Source: Dendrocalamus latiflorus
Taxonomy: Eukaryota > Streptophyta > Magnoliopsida > Poales > Poaceae
Direction of reading: 5' to 3'
NCBI GenBank assembly: GCA_017311315.1
Contig: CM029637.1
Span: forward strand, 334,990-398,989
Length of the DNA stretch: 64,000 nt
Shown here: positions 31,474 to 43,300 of the stretch, in pieces
How the letters are laid out: every line of letters starts with the position of its first letter
How positions within the stretch are numbered: position 1 is the first letter of the stretch
Position numbers and translations under genes: made by a program
The notes under the pieces: generated by a model
What the model was told of the DNA's origin: nothing
Databases searched by the model: none
Seen by the model: the letters and a program-made list of their open reading frames with translations, nothing else

Positions 31474-33536
31474 TCGAAACCTGGAGGCTGTCGGACATAG
31501 ACTTCTTCCTCAATGAAGCCAATAAGGAAGGCACTCTTGACGTCCATCTGGTAAAGGTTGAAACCCTTAGAAGCTGCAAAGGCAAGCAGGATTCTAATGG
31601 CCTCAAGTCTAGCTACAGGGGCAAAGGTCTCCTCGAAGTTTAGACCCTCAACCTAAGAAAAGCCCTGAGCTACCAGTCTAACCTTGTTTCGAACAACCAC
31701 CCCATCCTCACTCTGCTTGTTCTTGAACACCCACTTAGTCCCAATGACATTGTGACCTCGAGGGGGCTCAACAAGCGACCAGACCTTGTTTCTTTCAAAA
31801 TTTTCAAGCTCCTCATGCAAGGCATTGACTCAAGACTCGTCAGATAGAGCATGACAAACGTCTTTGGGCTCACAAGAGGCGACAAAGGCAGAATGGAGAC
31901 AGAATTGAGACACGCTGGATTTTGAACGAGTGACTCGCTCAAACAGGTCTCCAATGATCTGCTCAAAAGGATGAGCTTTTTGGATATGCCGAGGAGGTCC
32001 AAGATGAGATGAAGAAGTGGCCTCTACCTCATGAGCTGATGAGGTAGGAACAGAGTCACTAGCTCCAGAGGAAGCAGAAGGCATGGGCTGATCACCTAGA
32101 GGTGCGGTGGAGGAAGGCACCTCAAGGGGTGGATGAGGGACTGGATCGGGTGGACAACCCTCATCTCCATCGTCCTCATCATCCACGAAGATGGGCTCGG
32201 ACTGCTCTAAAGAACCTGAGATATCGGGCCTAGTCCCCGGACTGGCCTTGTCGAAGGTCACCTCACAGGTCTCTACCATTTTACTAGACTCGCAGTTCCA
32301 AACCCGATAAGCCCGCGAAGAAGTCGAGTAACCTAGAAAGATAGCATCACAAGAACGTGACTCGAACTTGTCTAGGTTCCCGGACTTCAGAATAAAACAC
32401 TTGCAACCAAACACACGAAAATGAGATACACTGGGCTTTCGCCCATATCTCAACTCATAAGAAGTGCGGTGCAAGTGTGCCCGAAGAAAGACTTGATTAG
32501 AAACATGGCACGTGGTAGCTGTAGCCTCAGCCCAAAACTTCCGCGGTGTAGAGTACTCATCGAGCATCGTCCTGGCCATCTCGACCAAGGTACAGTTCTT
32601 CCTCTCCACGACACCATTCTGTTGTGGGACGTGCGGAGAAGAGAACTGGTGCTCTACACCTGTCTCAACACAGAAACTCTCAAAGTAGGAATTCTTGAAC
32701 TCCGTGCCGTTGTCACTGCAGATCGCTCATAAGGCACCTGGGAGCTCAACAGAAAGCCTACTGAAAAGACCTCAGAAATGTGTAAACGTCTCATCCTTCG
32801 AGGCTAAGAAAAACACCCAAGAGTACCTCGAGAAGTCATCGACCACGACAAGAACATACCACTTCCCTCCTGCTGACTGCACTCGAGCTGGCCCAACTGT
32901 ATCCATATGGAGCAGCTGTCCCGGTGCATCGGTCATAGTAACTGTGATTGGAGGGTGAGAAGCGGCAACCGTCTTGCCGTGCCGGCATGGAGCACAAACT
33001 AGATCTTTGACCATCTTGAGTTTTGGCAGACCACGAATGAGGTCGTGGCCACTAACTCAGGTCAAATGGTCAAATCCAATATGACCAGGTCTCCTATGCC
33101 AGAACGAGAGGTCGCGGGACTCAGAAGCAACCAAACAACGGAGAGGATCACCAGAAGACTCAGAAAAATCAGCACGAAAGATCCTCCCAAAACGACATAT
33201 CCCGCAAACCAGACTACCCGAAGAATCAAGAATTTTGCAAGCATTTTTCTTAAAGCTCACCTCGAAACCGTCATCGGTAAGCTGAGAAATGGAAAGCAAA
33301 TTATACTGCAGCTTACTAACCAAAGCAACATCTTTCAGAATGAAAGAATCATTAACGCGCACTATACCTTTGGCGATGACGCGCCCAGATGAAGCATCTC
33401 CGAAGGTGATCGTCTCATCACATGGAGCATGGGCAAGGGAAGAAAACCAACGGGAGTCTCCAGTCATATGACGAGAACAACCGGAGTCTACAAGCCAAAC
33501 CTTTCCCTTCCTTGCCCGACGAACCTGAGTCAAACA
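31474..33536 (-). pseudogene. Copia pol, 5' part: protease end, integrase, RT start
   Basis: The order is protease 'WLVDSGCSRHMTG' (DSG catalytic triad, ~33,475), GAG-pre-integrase 'LWHRR.GH'-type block (~33,100), integrase core with first Asp in 'HMDTVGP' (~32,915), second in 'CSDNGTEF' (~32,710) and Glu in 'QQNGVVERKN' (~32,605), then the RT start 'YQMDVKSAF' (~31,545). In-frame stops lie at 33,057-33,059, 32,772-32,774, 32,727-32,729, 31,830-31,832 and 31,653-31,655. Three of these replace a residue usually Arg in the family context, one a Trp and one a Gln, all consistent with C-to-T or G-to-A transitions. Integrase residues themselves are intact, so decay is recent compared with domain loss. 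Confidence 0.88.
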
Positions 33537-34921
33537 GAGAGTAAAGTCTCAGTACTGAGGTAAATCAAGAGTGATTTTGGCACCCAATACTGAGTAACAC
33601 GTCGAGCAGATGAAGTAGTCAAACACGACTGACCTCTATCTACCCTATGGTCTCTGTCACTCAAAAAAGCAAATGGTCTCTGTGTAGACCTGAAGCTGTT
33701 GCTGGGTCCGACTGCTACGGGCGAGCGAGTCGAAGCACCGGCAACACGCTGATCACGCCGCGGGTACCTATCTCGACGGGGGAAACGAGATCTACCCTCA
33801 GGGCGGCGGAAGTCGCGACCAGGAGCATATCGAGGACGAAAACCAGAAAACTCAAAAAAGCCAAGTCCTCGATGCTGCCCAAACCCATCAATAGAAGCAA
33901 GTCTAGACCTCATGTTGGTCTTAGGTGCACTCAGGATCTGGGGCTGACCCTGAATACGCCTAAGAGACTCAACACGGTCTCTACGCGCAATCTTGGCATG
34001 CCTGAAGCATCGATCGATCAGATGTCCATCCTTCTGACAGAAGGTGCAGTGGTACTTCACCTTCTGAGAGGTAGAAGTAACACGGTAAGGCTTCGCCTTC
34101 TGAGAGGCCGAAGCTGCAGGTGGAATCACCTTGCTGTCAGAAATCCCTTGGACAAAGCCCGTAGACTTAAATTGGACTTTCTCGGTCCTGGGCTCAGTCT
34201 CGATCGCACCTGGTGCTATGGGTCTGAGCACGGCAGGTGGATGCTTCCTCATGTCCTCATAGAAATCGTACCCTAAACCTTGATTAAATTTGCAAATCTT
34301 GGATTGGTCTAGAATAAGATTAAGCTTCTTCTTGCCTCCTACAAATCTCTCGAGAGTGTTCATAAGATACTGACACTCCCAAAAGAGAGAGGTGCAAGAA
34401 GAGCAGGGGGAAGAAGAGACAGCAGAAGGTAAGGGAACAGAAGAAGAACCAACAGTAGAGGAAAGAATGTCTTGTGCACGCACAGCCGACTTTGAGGGAA
34501 TAGTCCTACTACTAGCCGATTTTTTCACGTCGCTATGCATCTCTACCTTACCCTGGGGCTTCTCCCCCTTCTCCACAATCACATTACAAGCATAAGGTGG
34601 CTTCTCTAGAAGGTCCTTAGTTAGCTTCACACATTTCTCATCCAAAGCATTCAAATCAGATTTTAGTTTGTTACAATTAATGCATGGTGAGCTAACAGGG
34701 TCCTTAGAAGCAGTTTGAGCCAATCTATTGTTGTCATCAACTAATTCTTGGAACTGTTTGGAGACAGCTTCAAGCTCAACAGTAAGCTTGGGACAATTCA
34801 CACATGAAGCAATCGGCTCAAGAAGGAAAGCTTGTAATTCAGCAATTTTATGATCTGCCCATTTTAGGTTCATCTTCAGATTATTGCAATTTTCACAAGA
34901 CTCGGGCAGATCCAGAAGCAT
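33530..34921 (-). pseudogene. Copia gag, C-terminal two thirds
   Basis: The 463-residue frame has a coiled-coil-like Cys/Leu-rich N-terminal part with three 'CxNCxxLK' type blocks (residues ~10-110), a Ser-rich linker and a CCHC zinc knuckle, 'CTFCQKDGHLIDRC' (CX2CX4HX4C, about residues 292-305). A basic Arg-rich tail follows. Gag packages the element RNA. The usual Gag N-terminus ('VFDGIDYPFW' type) is not upstream: similarity ends around 35,030 where a gypsy-type LTR fragment begins. Gag and protease are in different frames; a one-base shift lies near 33,535-33,560. Confidence 0.85.
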
Positions 34922-35030
34922 GGTATAAAGACCTCTAACAGCGTTGTCCTTATCGTCACATGAGGTGCATGCAATAGTCTCGACAGAAGTAGATGAAATA
35001 GGCGCTACTCTGAGAGTAGGATTATATAGT

Positions 35031-35342
35031 CTTAATGAAATTTGAGATTTGATTTACAAATTTATGGTGGAAGATAGGATCTATGTGAAAAATTCGATAC
35101 CCATGGCTGGATTAATAAAATGGTGGGTGACACAATAGAAAGTGTATGATCGGTGGATCAAATAAATAATCGCACTCACTGTTTGGAGTTTTAGACAGCA
35201 ATAGTACTGTGGTTAAATAATGAAGGAAGATAGCCTAGTTATAAATTGCAAAAGTGGAAGTTAAATTATCAAGGCTATTGGATTTTAAGCCCTATGTATA
35301 GAAATGATAAGGTAATGAATTAGTCCATGGATCGATAAATGA
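35031..35342 (+). mobile_element. Long-LTR fragment, plus orientation
   Basis: Contains 'atcggtggatcaaataaat' and 'ctgtttggagttttagacag', matching the inverse of the tandem-repeat zone at 48,670-49,265. It is wedged between the broken copia gag and the truncated Athila internal region. Its left boundary (about 35,030) is approximate. Confidence 0.55.
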
Positions 35343-36129
35343 TAAGCTTCATCAAGAGTTTTGTTCATTATGCCTCCTCCTGCTGCAGAATCTACAAAGG
35401 CTCTTGTGTGGTTGTAAGGCCTTTGTAAAAAATCTGCAGCACCAACCACCTTTCAAGGCCATGGTGAGGACACATCCTAAGCAGGGTTTGATACCTCTGC
35501 CAAGCATCATACAAACTCTCACCCTCAGATTGTGAAAATCTAGTAATCTGGTCACGCACTTCTGCTGCCTTGGAGGGAGGAAAATACCTCTCAAAAAAGG
35601 CCTACAGTAGGTGTTCCCATGTGTCCTTAAGGTGCAGGGGCAGAGAGTGCAACCAAGTCTTAGCACCATCTCTAAGAGAGAAAGGGAACAATGAGAGCCT
35701 AATTGCATCAGTGGAGACTCCATTGTACTTCAAAGTGTTGCAATATTCTAAGAAGGTGCGAATGTGTTCATTGGGATCCTCAGTGGGAGAACCTCCAAAT
35801 CTGGTCTGCTGGACCATGGTGATTAGTGCAGGTTTTAGCTCAAAATTGTTGGCTTGGATGACTGGTTGAACTATACCAGGAGCTGTACCTTGGTCTCTAG
35901 GAATCCATAGGTCACGAAGAAGAGGCTGGGGATTCTGGTCACCCATTTCTTCTTGAGGGGGGAATTGATTGTCTCTTTTCAGTTTATGGAATGATCGCTC
36001 AATCTCAGGGTCAAAGGGAGCCAATGGCTGATCCCCACTCCTGAGCATAAGCTGGGAAGAAAACTAAAGAAATGACTTAGTCTATGGTCTAGCGCGATCA
36101 CCAATATCTAGTCCCCGGCAACGGCGCCA
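35343..36129 (-). pseudogene. Athila-like PBS and gag 5' part (partial second element)
   Basis: This repeats 45,042-45,826 nearly exactly: primer-binding site (36,112-36,129), leader, and Gag residues 1 to ~234 starting at 36,048 ('MLRSGDQPLAPFDPE'). The frame breaks at 35,602-35,604, where a TAG replaces the CAG of the other copy, and again near 35,410 (indel in 'gtgtggttgtaagg'). Sequence stops abruptly at 35,343. This is the start of a second internal region sharing the LTR 36,142-38,715, so the locus is an LTR-joined chain and not one element. Confidence 0.85.
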
Positions 36130-36141
36130 ATTTCTTGATCG

Positions 36142-38715
36142 TGCAAAACTGCACACCCGCAAGTGAACGGGCTGCCGCTAAGATAGCGGCGAGTATCGTG
36201 TTCTCCACAGGGACTAGAGTACCGGTGGTACGACACTTAACCAAAGCTAAATCGCAAGAACAGAGAGATGGACACTAACTGCAGATCCTAAACAACTAAA
36301 GGGCAGAAAAGAACTGCAAAAGAGAGAAAGGAAGAGCTAAGGGGAAAGAGAGATAGAGTTAGAGCAGAAGAGAGAATAGGGCTGGGACAAGGCTGGAACT
36401 AGCAGATGAGGGAGAAGGGAAAAGAAAGAGAGCAAAGATAAGAAGAGAATGCTAGAATTAGAAGACCAGAGGAGAGATTGACTGCTAGAGAAAGACTTGA
36501 GGTGAGAATAGAGACTAGAGAAGAGAAGAGAAGAAAGAAAGCAAGGTCTACAAAAGGAAAGGAAACTAAGAATCGGAAAGAGCAAGGGGGAAATGAAGAG
36601 AGGAGACTAAGGACCCAACTCTACCTATAGAAAGGTGGAGGAGCGCTGAGAAGGCTGGGAAAAGAACTAAAGGGAAGAAGGAGAGGACTTAGAGAAAAGA
36701 AAAGAGCGCAGAGGGAAGACGTGAAGAAACCAAGCGCTAAGATAGACAGGAGGGGCGAGAGAGGGATAAGCTAGAAAGATAAAGAAGAAGATCTAAGTGG
36801 AAATAGAGGGGACAGACAAGAAGATAACTTCGGAGCGTACAGATTTTCAATCAAACTGAACTACCGACTACTTCCTAAAGAACTACTGAACTTGGAGAAA
36901 AGAGGGAAAGTAAAGAAAGAACGGGGGAAGAGAAGAATACTAAAACCTAGCAGGAAGAGAGATAAGAACAGAGGGAACTGGAGAACTCGAACCACAGAAA
37001 TACAGAAGGAAGGGGTTGAGGAAGGAACTGAAGGGAATAGGGGGAGAAGCAGAGGAAGGAAGGAAGAGAGCACAGGGAAATGGAAGTAGATCTAGGGGGA
37101 AGGAAGACGTTGGGAAGAGCAAAGTAGGAGGAAGGAAGATGCTACTGCTATACCCATACTTCACTGCAAACAACAGAATAAGCACTGAAAGAAAGCTTAG
37201 ATCTAACAAATTCACAAAATGAGCAATAACAAGAGAACTTAACAGATCTAAACTATTATATGAATATGTATATTTTTTTATCATTTTTTTATAACAAGAC
37301 TACAAATCTGCATTTACTGATTTAACACTAACAGAGGCATGGAATCTAAAACGAAAGACAATACATCATGAAGGCAAAATATTAAACCCACTAACAGAGG
37401 AACAAACTTAAGTAAATCTATCCTAGCATCAAGTAATAATTATCAATATAACAGGAAGTCGCATCCACAGAAGCTTCTCAGACAAACCAGTTCATGAACA
37501 ATACTCAAAACATCCAGATCCACACAGACACATGCACATAAACAGATCCATCACATAGGCATCACAGAAATGCATTCACAGTACTAGAATTAAAGATCAG
37601 AATGGGTACAACCCAGAATAAAAGCTGGTGCAGATTCTCCGTAGAGGAAGCCGTGTAGAGGTAGCAGCTCCCGCGATTGATGTAGCAGATCTTGGCGCAG
37701 GAGTGGCAGATCTGGTCGCGTAGACGAAGCAGGTCGGTGAAGAGGAAGCAGATCCGTGTACAGACGCCGTAGAGGAAGCAGATCCAAGAACTTCACTCGG
37801 AGAAGTTTCAGATCTGGCCGAAGATGATGCGGACTTGTCGGAGATGAACCAGATCCTGAGCTAGGGGTTCAGGTCAGACCGTTGGGGGAGCAGATCTGGC
37901 CGGAAACAAGGGGGTTTAGTGCGGGAGAGGGCTAGGGCGGCTGCTGGTTCCGGGAGATGGAAGAGGAGGGTTTCGGCCAGTGGAGAGCTGGAGATCCGGT
38001 GGAGGCTCTGAAGAAGATGGTGGCTGCTCGGTGAGGTGGAGGGTGGCTCGGTGGTGCTGGTGGAGGATGATGGAGTGGGTCGGCTAGGGTTCTCGGATAT
38101 TGGAGCTTGGTGGTGAATCGGTGGAGATGGAGGTGATGGAGGGGAAGGAGTGGCTGGGGAGATGGCAGCGCAAATGGAGATGGTCGCGGTGGTGGAGTTG
38201 TGGCTGGGTGTTGGAGCTTGGTGGGGGATCGGTGGAGAAGATCGATCGGTCCGGAGTGTGGTGAGGGGAGGCGATGGAGAAGATGGAATGGGGCGGCTCG
38301 TTGGTGATGAGAGGAGTAGGGCTCGGGTTCTGGTGGCGGCGTGAGGAGATAGCAGTGGGTTGGCTAGGGTTTTCGGGTGTGTGTCTCCCGGCTCCCCCCT
38401 TTGCTGCTAGCTTAAGTAGTTGCGCCCCCCCCCCTTTGCTGCTGGGCTAGGGTTTCCAGTAGAGAGCTCGGTTAGGGTTTTGTGGTGGTTTACATTTTAG
38501 CCCTTCCCCTTTCACTATATTTCAACCCTAGCTCCTCATGGTGATATTCTGTAGATTGTGCGCCTAATTCGCGCCGACCTGCAAAATGATTGCAACCACT
38601 GTAAACAGTCCCAAAAGGAGGGCAAAAGTATATATAATTGATGAAATTATGACCTAATTGAGCTATTATCCACAAATAATTATATGAAAATGTACTACAA
38701 ATATGATGCACATCA
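36142..38715 (-). mobile_element. Athila-like LTR, left (3') copy, 2,574 bp
   Basis: Minus orientation, TGATGTGCATC...TTTTGCA. It aligns end to end with 45,839-48,426. By hand I count roughly 22 substitutions plus a few indels, including a 10-bp purine insertion near 46,030 and a different C-run at 38,424 versus 48,131. That is about 0.9% divergence. The first ~1 kb on the plus strand is strongly purine-rich (36,300-37,110). Confidence 0.9.
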
Positions 38716-38728
38716 TACCCCCAAGCTT
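38716..38728 (-). other. Athila-like polypurine tract
   Basis: The minus strand reads aagcttgggggta directly before the LTR start TGATGTGC, the expected second-strand primer position. Confidence 0.75.
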
Positions 38729-40392
38729 AAACATTTGATTGTCCTCAAACAAATGATATGGAAATATCGAACCCAGGGAATCCATAAAAACATGAAAGGA
38801 TATAAGATAATGCTTGCAGCTAGTCAAATTGCACTTCATAATTCAAATAAGACTGCCTGAATTGATTTTTACTGGGTATTCAGATTTAGAACCAGAATTA
38901 CAGCAAAGATATCCAAGTGATACTAGAGTTTTTGACCAGATCAAGTTACCCAAAAGTGCCAAATTGCACTAAATGTTTGCATGGATCCCACCAGAATTGA
39001 AAAGTATCAAAACCAGATATCACAGTCAAGAATAAGCATATCCTAGAGTCATATTTAGGCATTTACTATTCTAGACAAAGAGACTAATGCTTGCTTGAAA
39101 TTTATGAAAAAGTCCACACTTGAGCCATGATACTTTACTTTTGCTGATTTTAAACAAGCTTCAAACACATGGGCACAAGTGCCACTTATTCCAACTCTTG
39201 GGCATTCTTGCCACTTATTCAGACATTCAGACTTCAATTGGGCAAAACTGCCACTTATTCAACATTTTTTTTTGCATGTGACAAAGTCACTTATTCAACT
39301 CACACTTTGCAGCACAAAATAGAGATAAAGATATTTTCTTTTTAAGCATCATTAACCGGTTTTCATTATCTCTAAGTACCATGTGGCATGGACTTAGGTA
39401 AATCAACCAAATTATAGGCTCAAGATAGGACTACCACTTTCACAACCCTTTCATTCAAGCAAAAGTATCTATGTCTAAAATGAAGTATTATGCCCAAGCA
39501 TGAATCCTAGGATATTGTTATTCTAGAAGTGATAACTAGAATCGATACAATTCGCAAAAGGTTAAGATACATGTGTAACTTGCAATGAATCATAAACTAA
39601 AGGATCACAAGATTTCTAAGCCAAAACAAGATTCTATGTATACCAGAATTGGCCATCTGAATGAGAGGGCAGAATTTATACAAATCCCAGATTACTTAAG
39701 CAATTTTCAGTGATGATAACTCTGGATTATACCATGACAGTCATACAATACAGCCAAGATGTTCATGCAGCAGAATGAACAGCTCATATTACAGATCAGG
39801 GAAGGCACATAAATCATCAAACTTTTGGTATGAGAACTAAAAAATATCGTTATATCAACTCCCCAACCATCCACAACAGAGTTCATTAGTATGACAAGAA
39901 AAATATGCTAAAGGATCCCTTTTATGCCCTGTTTCAAACAGATTTCAATCAGCAGAATTATATCAGCACACAATAATTATCAGGACAGTCACATATTTCA
40001 GCAGTAATCTATCATGAGATTTGTAATGGCCATAATTCATCAACTACACAGCATCAACTTCAGTACACAAAAGCATTCCTCAACAATAGACAGATCTCTC
40101 CCCCAAGCTTGAATTAAGCATACACTAAAAAAATAGACATTTAGTGTTGGAAGCAGTTCACCTGGTGCAAAAGCTGAAATAGGCAGTCTCACATCAGTCC
40201 TTAAGCTTCCTGCCATTCTTGATTGATGGTTCTGCAGGTACCTGAAAATGGAAGAAACAAAAAGGAAAAGATAAACCGACACAAAGGTAAAATAACAGAG
40301 AAAAACTAAAGTAAAACAGAAAGAATAAACAGCTCAGGTTGCCTCCTGAGAAGCGCTTGTTTTGGGTCTTTAGCTTGACCAACAAATGATAA
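38729..40392 (-). other. Athila-like 3' internal non-coding region
   Basis: About 1.7 kb between integrase and the polypurine tract with no long frame. Some Athila elements carry an envelope-like ORF here; none is visible. A short degenerate repeat 'gccacttattc' occurs four times at 39,180-39,300. Confidence 0.65.
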
Positions 40393-43300
40393 TCAAGTAA
40401 TCTCAAAAGAAATTGGAGGATCAGGGTCAGATCTGACTTGATCTCCAGCATTGTCCTCATCACTTAGTTCAGGAAAAGGTTCTCCAACAAAGTAATGTTT
40501 CAATCTTTGCCCATTAACCTTAAAAATGCCCCCAGATTGACTCTCAACCTCAAAAGCTCCACTCCCTAGCACTTTCTTGACTACACAAGGCCCAAACCAT
40601 CTAGACTTGAATTTTCCAGGAAACAAATGGAACCTAGAGTCAAAAACTAAGACTGGCTGTCCAGGGTGGAAATCACGCCTCAAAATGTGACGGTCATGAA
40701 TCTTTTTAGCTCTCTCTTTGTAAATTCTTGAGCTCATAAGCATCAAGCCTCAATTCATCAAGTTCACACAGCTGCAACTTCCTATGTTTCCCAGCTAGAC
40801 CCATATCCATGTTGAGCCTTCTAATTGCCCAATGTGCCCTATGTTCAAGCTCAACAGGAAGATGACATGCTTTTCCATAAACCAACCTAAATGGGGACAT
40901 TCCAATAGGTGTTTTGAATGCTGTCCTATAAGCCCACAATGCATCATAAAGCTTAAGAGACCAATCTGTCCTAGATTTGGACACAACCTTATCTAGGATT
41001 TGCTTTATCTCTCTATTGGAAACTTCAACTTGCCCATTAGCTTGAGGATGATAAGGAGTGGTTACCCTATGATTATGGACCCCATACTTGGCTAGAAGAG
41101 CTTCAAACTGCTTGTGATTAAAGTGAAACCCACCATCACTAATCACAACTCTAGGAATCCCAAACCTAGGAAAGATGACTTGCCTAAACAACCTACAAAC
41201 AGATTTTGAATCAGCATGAACAGTGGGTATAGCCTCAACCCATTTGGACACATAATCCACTGCAACCAGAATGTGTTTGTACCCTTGAGAAGAAGGCAAT
41301 GGTCCTATGTAATCTATTCCCCAAACATCAAAGAGTTCTACCTCAAGAATACCATGCTGAGGCATTTCATGTCGTCTTGACATGTTCCCTGCATGCTGAC
41401 AGGGATCACAAGACTGAATATATGCATGAATATCCTTGAACATGGTAGGCCAATAAAATCCAGCTTGAAGAACCTTAGCTTGGGTCTTAGCAGTTCCTGC
41501 GTGCCCACCAAAAGGTGCAGAATGACAATGAAACATCACATTTTGAACCTCCTCATGAGGAAGACAACGTCGAACAACCCCATCTGCACAATGCCTATAC
41601 AGATATGGGTCATCCCAAAAGAACTTACGTGCCTCATGTGTGAATTTCCTACGCTGCTGATAGGAGAGATCAGGAGGGACTGCATTGCATACCAAGTAGT
41701 TCACTATGTCTGCATACCAAGGGGTTTTAGACTGAACAAGAGAAACTTCTAATAGATGGTCTCCAGGAAGAGAGTCTTCAATAGGAAGTATAGAAGCTGA
41801 ATCTGAATGGGGCAGTCTAGATAAATGGTCAGCCACTAGGTTCTCAGCCCCTTTTTTATCTCTAATCTCAACATCAAACTCTTGCAACAACAGAATCCAG
41901 CGAATGAGGCGAGGTTTAGCATCCTTTTTACTCAAAAGATACCTAATGGCTGCATGATCTGTGTACACTATGCATTTTGAGCCAACTAGGTAGGATCTAA
42001 ACTTGTCAAAGGCAAATACTACAGCTAGCAGTTCTTTTTCAGTGGTTGTGTAATTAATTTGAGTGTCATCTAAAGTCCTGCTAGCATAGTAAATGACATG
42101 CAAGGCTTTTTCATGCCGCTGCCCCAAAACAGCCCCCACAGCAAAGTCACTAGCATCACACATAAGCTCAAAGGGCAAATCCCAATCAGGAGGCTGCACA
42201 ATGGGTGCAGAAATGAGAGCAGTCTTGATCTTACTAAATGCATCCATGCAAGCCTCATCAAAAACAAAAGGGATATCGCTGCCCAAAAGATGAGTGAGAG
42301 GACGGGCAATCTTAGAAAAGTCCTTAATGAATCTGCGGTAAAAACTAGCATGCCCCAAAAAACTGCGAACACCTTTCACATTAACAGGATGGGGTAAGCG
42401 CTCAATCACCTCAACTTTAGCTCTATCCACCTCAATCCCTCTAGAAGATACTAAATGACCAAGGACTATCCCCTCTCTAACTAGAAAATGACATTTCTCC
42501 CAATTGAGGACCAAATTGGCCTCAAGACAGCGCTGAAGGACAGTTTCAAGGTTGGCCAAACAGCTCTCAAAGGACTGCCCATAAACAGTGAAATCATCCA
42601 TGAAAACTTCCATGATTTTCTCAATAAGATCAGTGAAAATGGACATGACACAGCGCTGGAAGGTCCCTGGGGCATTACAAAGTCCAAATGGCAGCCTACG
42701 GTAAGCAAATGTACCATAGGGGCAAGTGAATGTGGTCTTTTCCTGATCTGATGGATGTATTGGAATCTGCAGAAAACCTGAATATCCATCCAGATAACAG
42801 AAATAAGAATGACGGGCCAGTCTCTCTAGCATTTGGTCAATGAAAGGCAAAGGAAAATGGTCCTTGCGAGTGGCCTTGTTAAGCTTCCTATAGTCTGTGC
42901 ACATGCGCCAGCCTGTGGTTGTTCTTGTGGGAATTAGATCACCTTTTTCATTGGCAACCACTGTTATGCCCCCTTTCTTAGGCACAACATGAATGGGACT
43001 GACCCACTGACTATCTGAAATAGGATAGATGATGTTAGCACCTAGAAGCTTGAGGATTTCTTTCTTGACAACCTCCTGCAAATGAGGATTAAGCCTACGC
43101 TGGTGCTCACGTGTTGGCTTAGTATCATCCTCAAGGTGAATGCGGTGCATGCAGGTGGCTGGATCAATGCCTTTCATATCATCTATAGAGTATCCAATGA
43201 CAGCTCTATATTTACGAAGGATCTCAAGAAGTTGGTCAGCCTCTAAAGGTGTCAAATGGGCACTAACAATAACAGGACAGGTCTGATCTGGTCCCAGAAA

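Larger units (their letters stand above)
24860..35030 (-). mobile_element. Ty1/copia retrotransposon, SIRE/Maximus-like, decayed, 5' truncated
   Basis: On the minus strand the order is gag (34,921-33,530), protease, integrase, reverse transcriptase and RNase H (to 28,941), then 3' non-coding DNA, a polypurine tract and a 3' LTR. This gag-PR-IN-RT-RH order defines Ty1/copia. The RT/RNase H wording (FEMSMMGELTFFLG...) is of the SIRE/Opie type, which is inference. The 5' LTR, PBS and gag start are missing. Several in-frame stops, at least two frameshifts and a nested insertion make it non-autonomous. Confidence 0.9.

Noticed and set aside
35602..36048. Independent 148-residue protein
   Set aside because: It is the start of Athila Gag, duplicated from 45,745 and ended by a TAG where the other copy has CAG.
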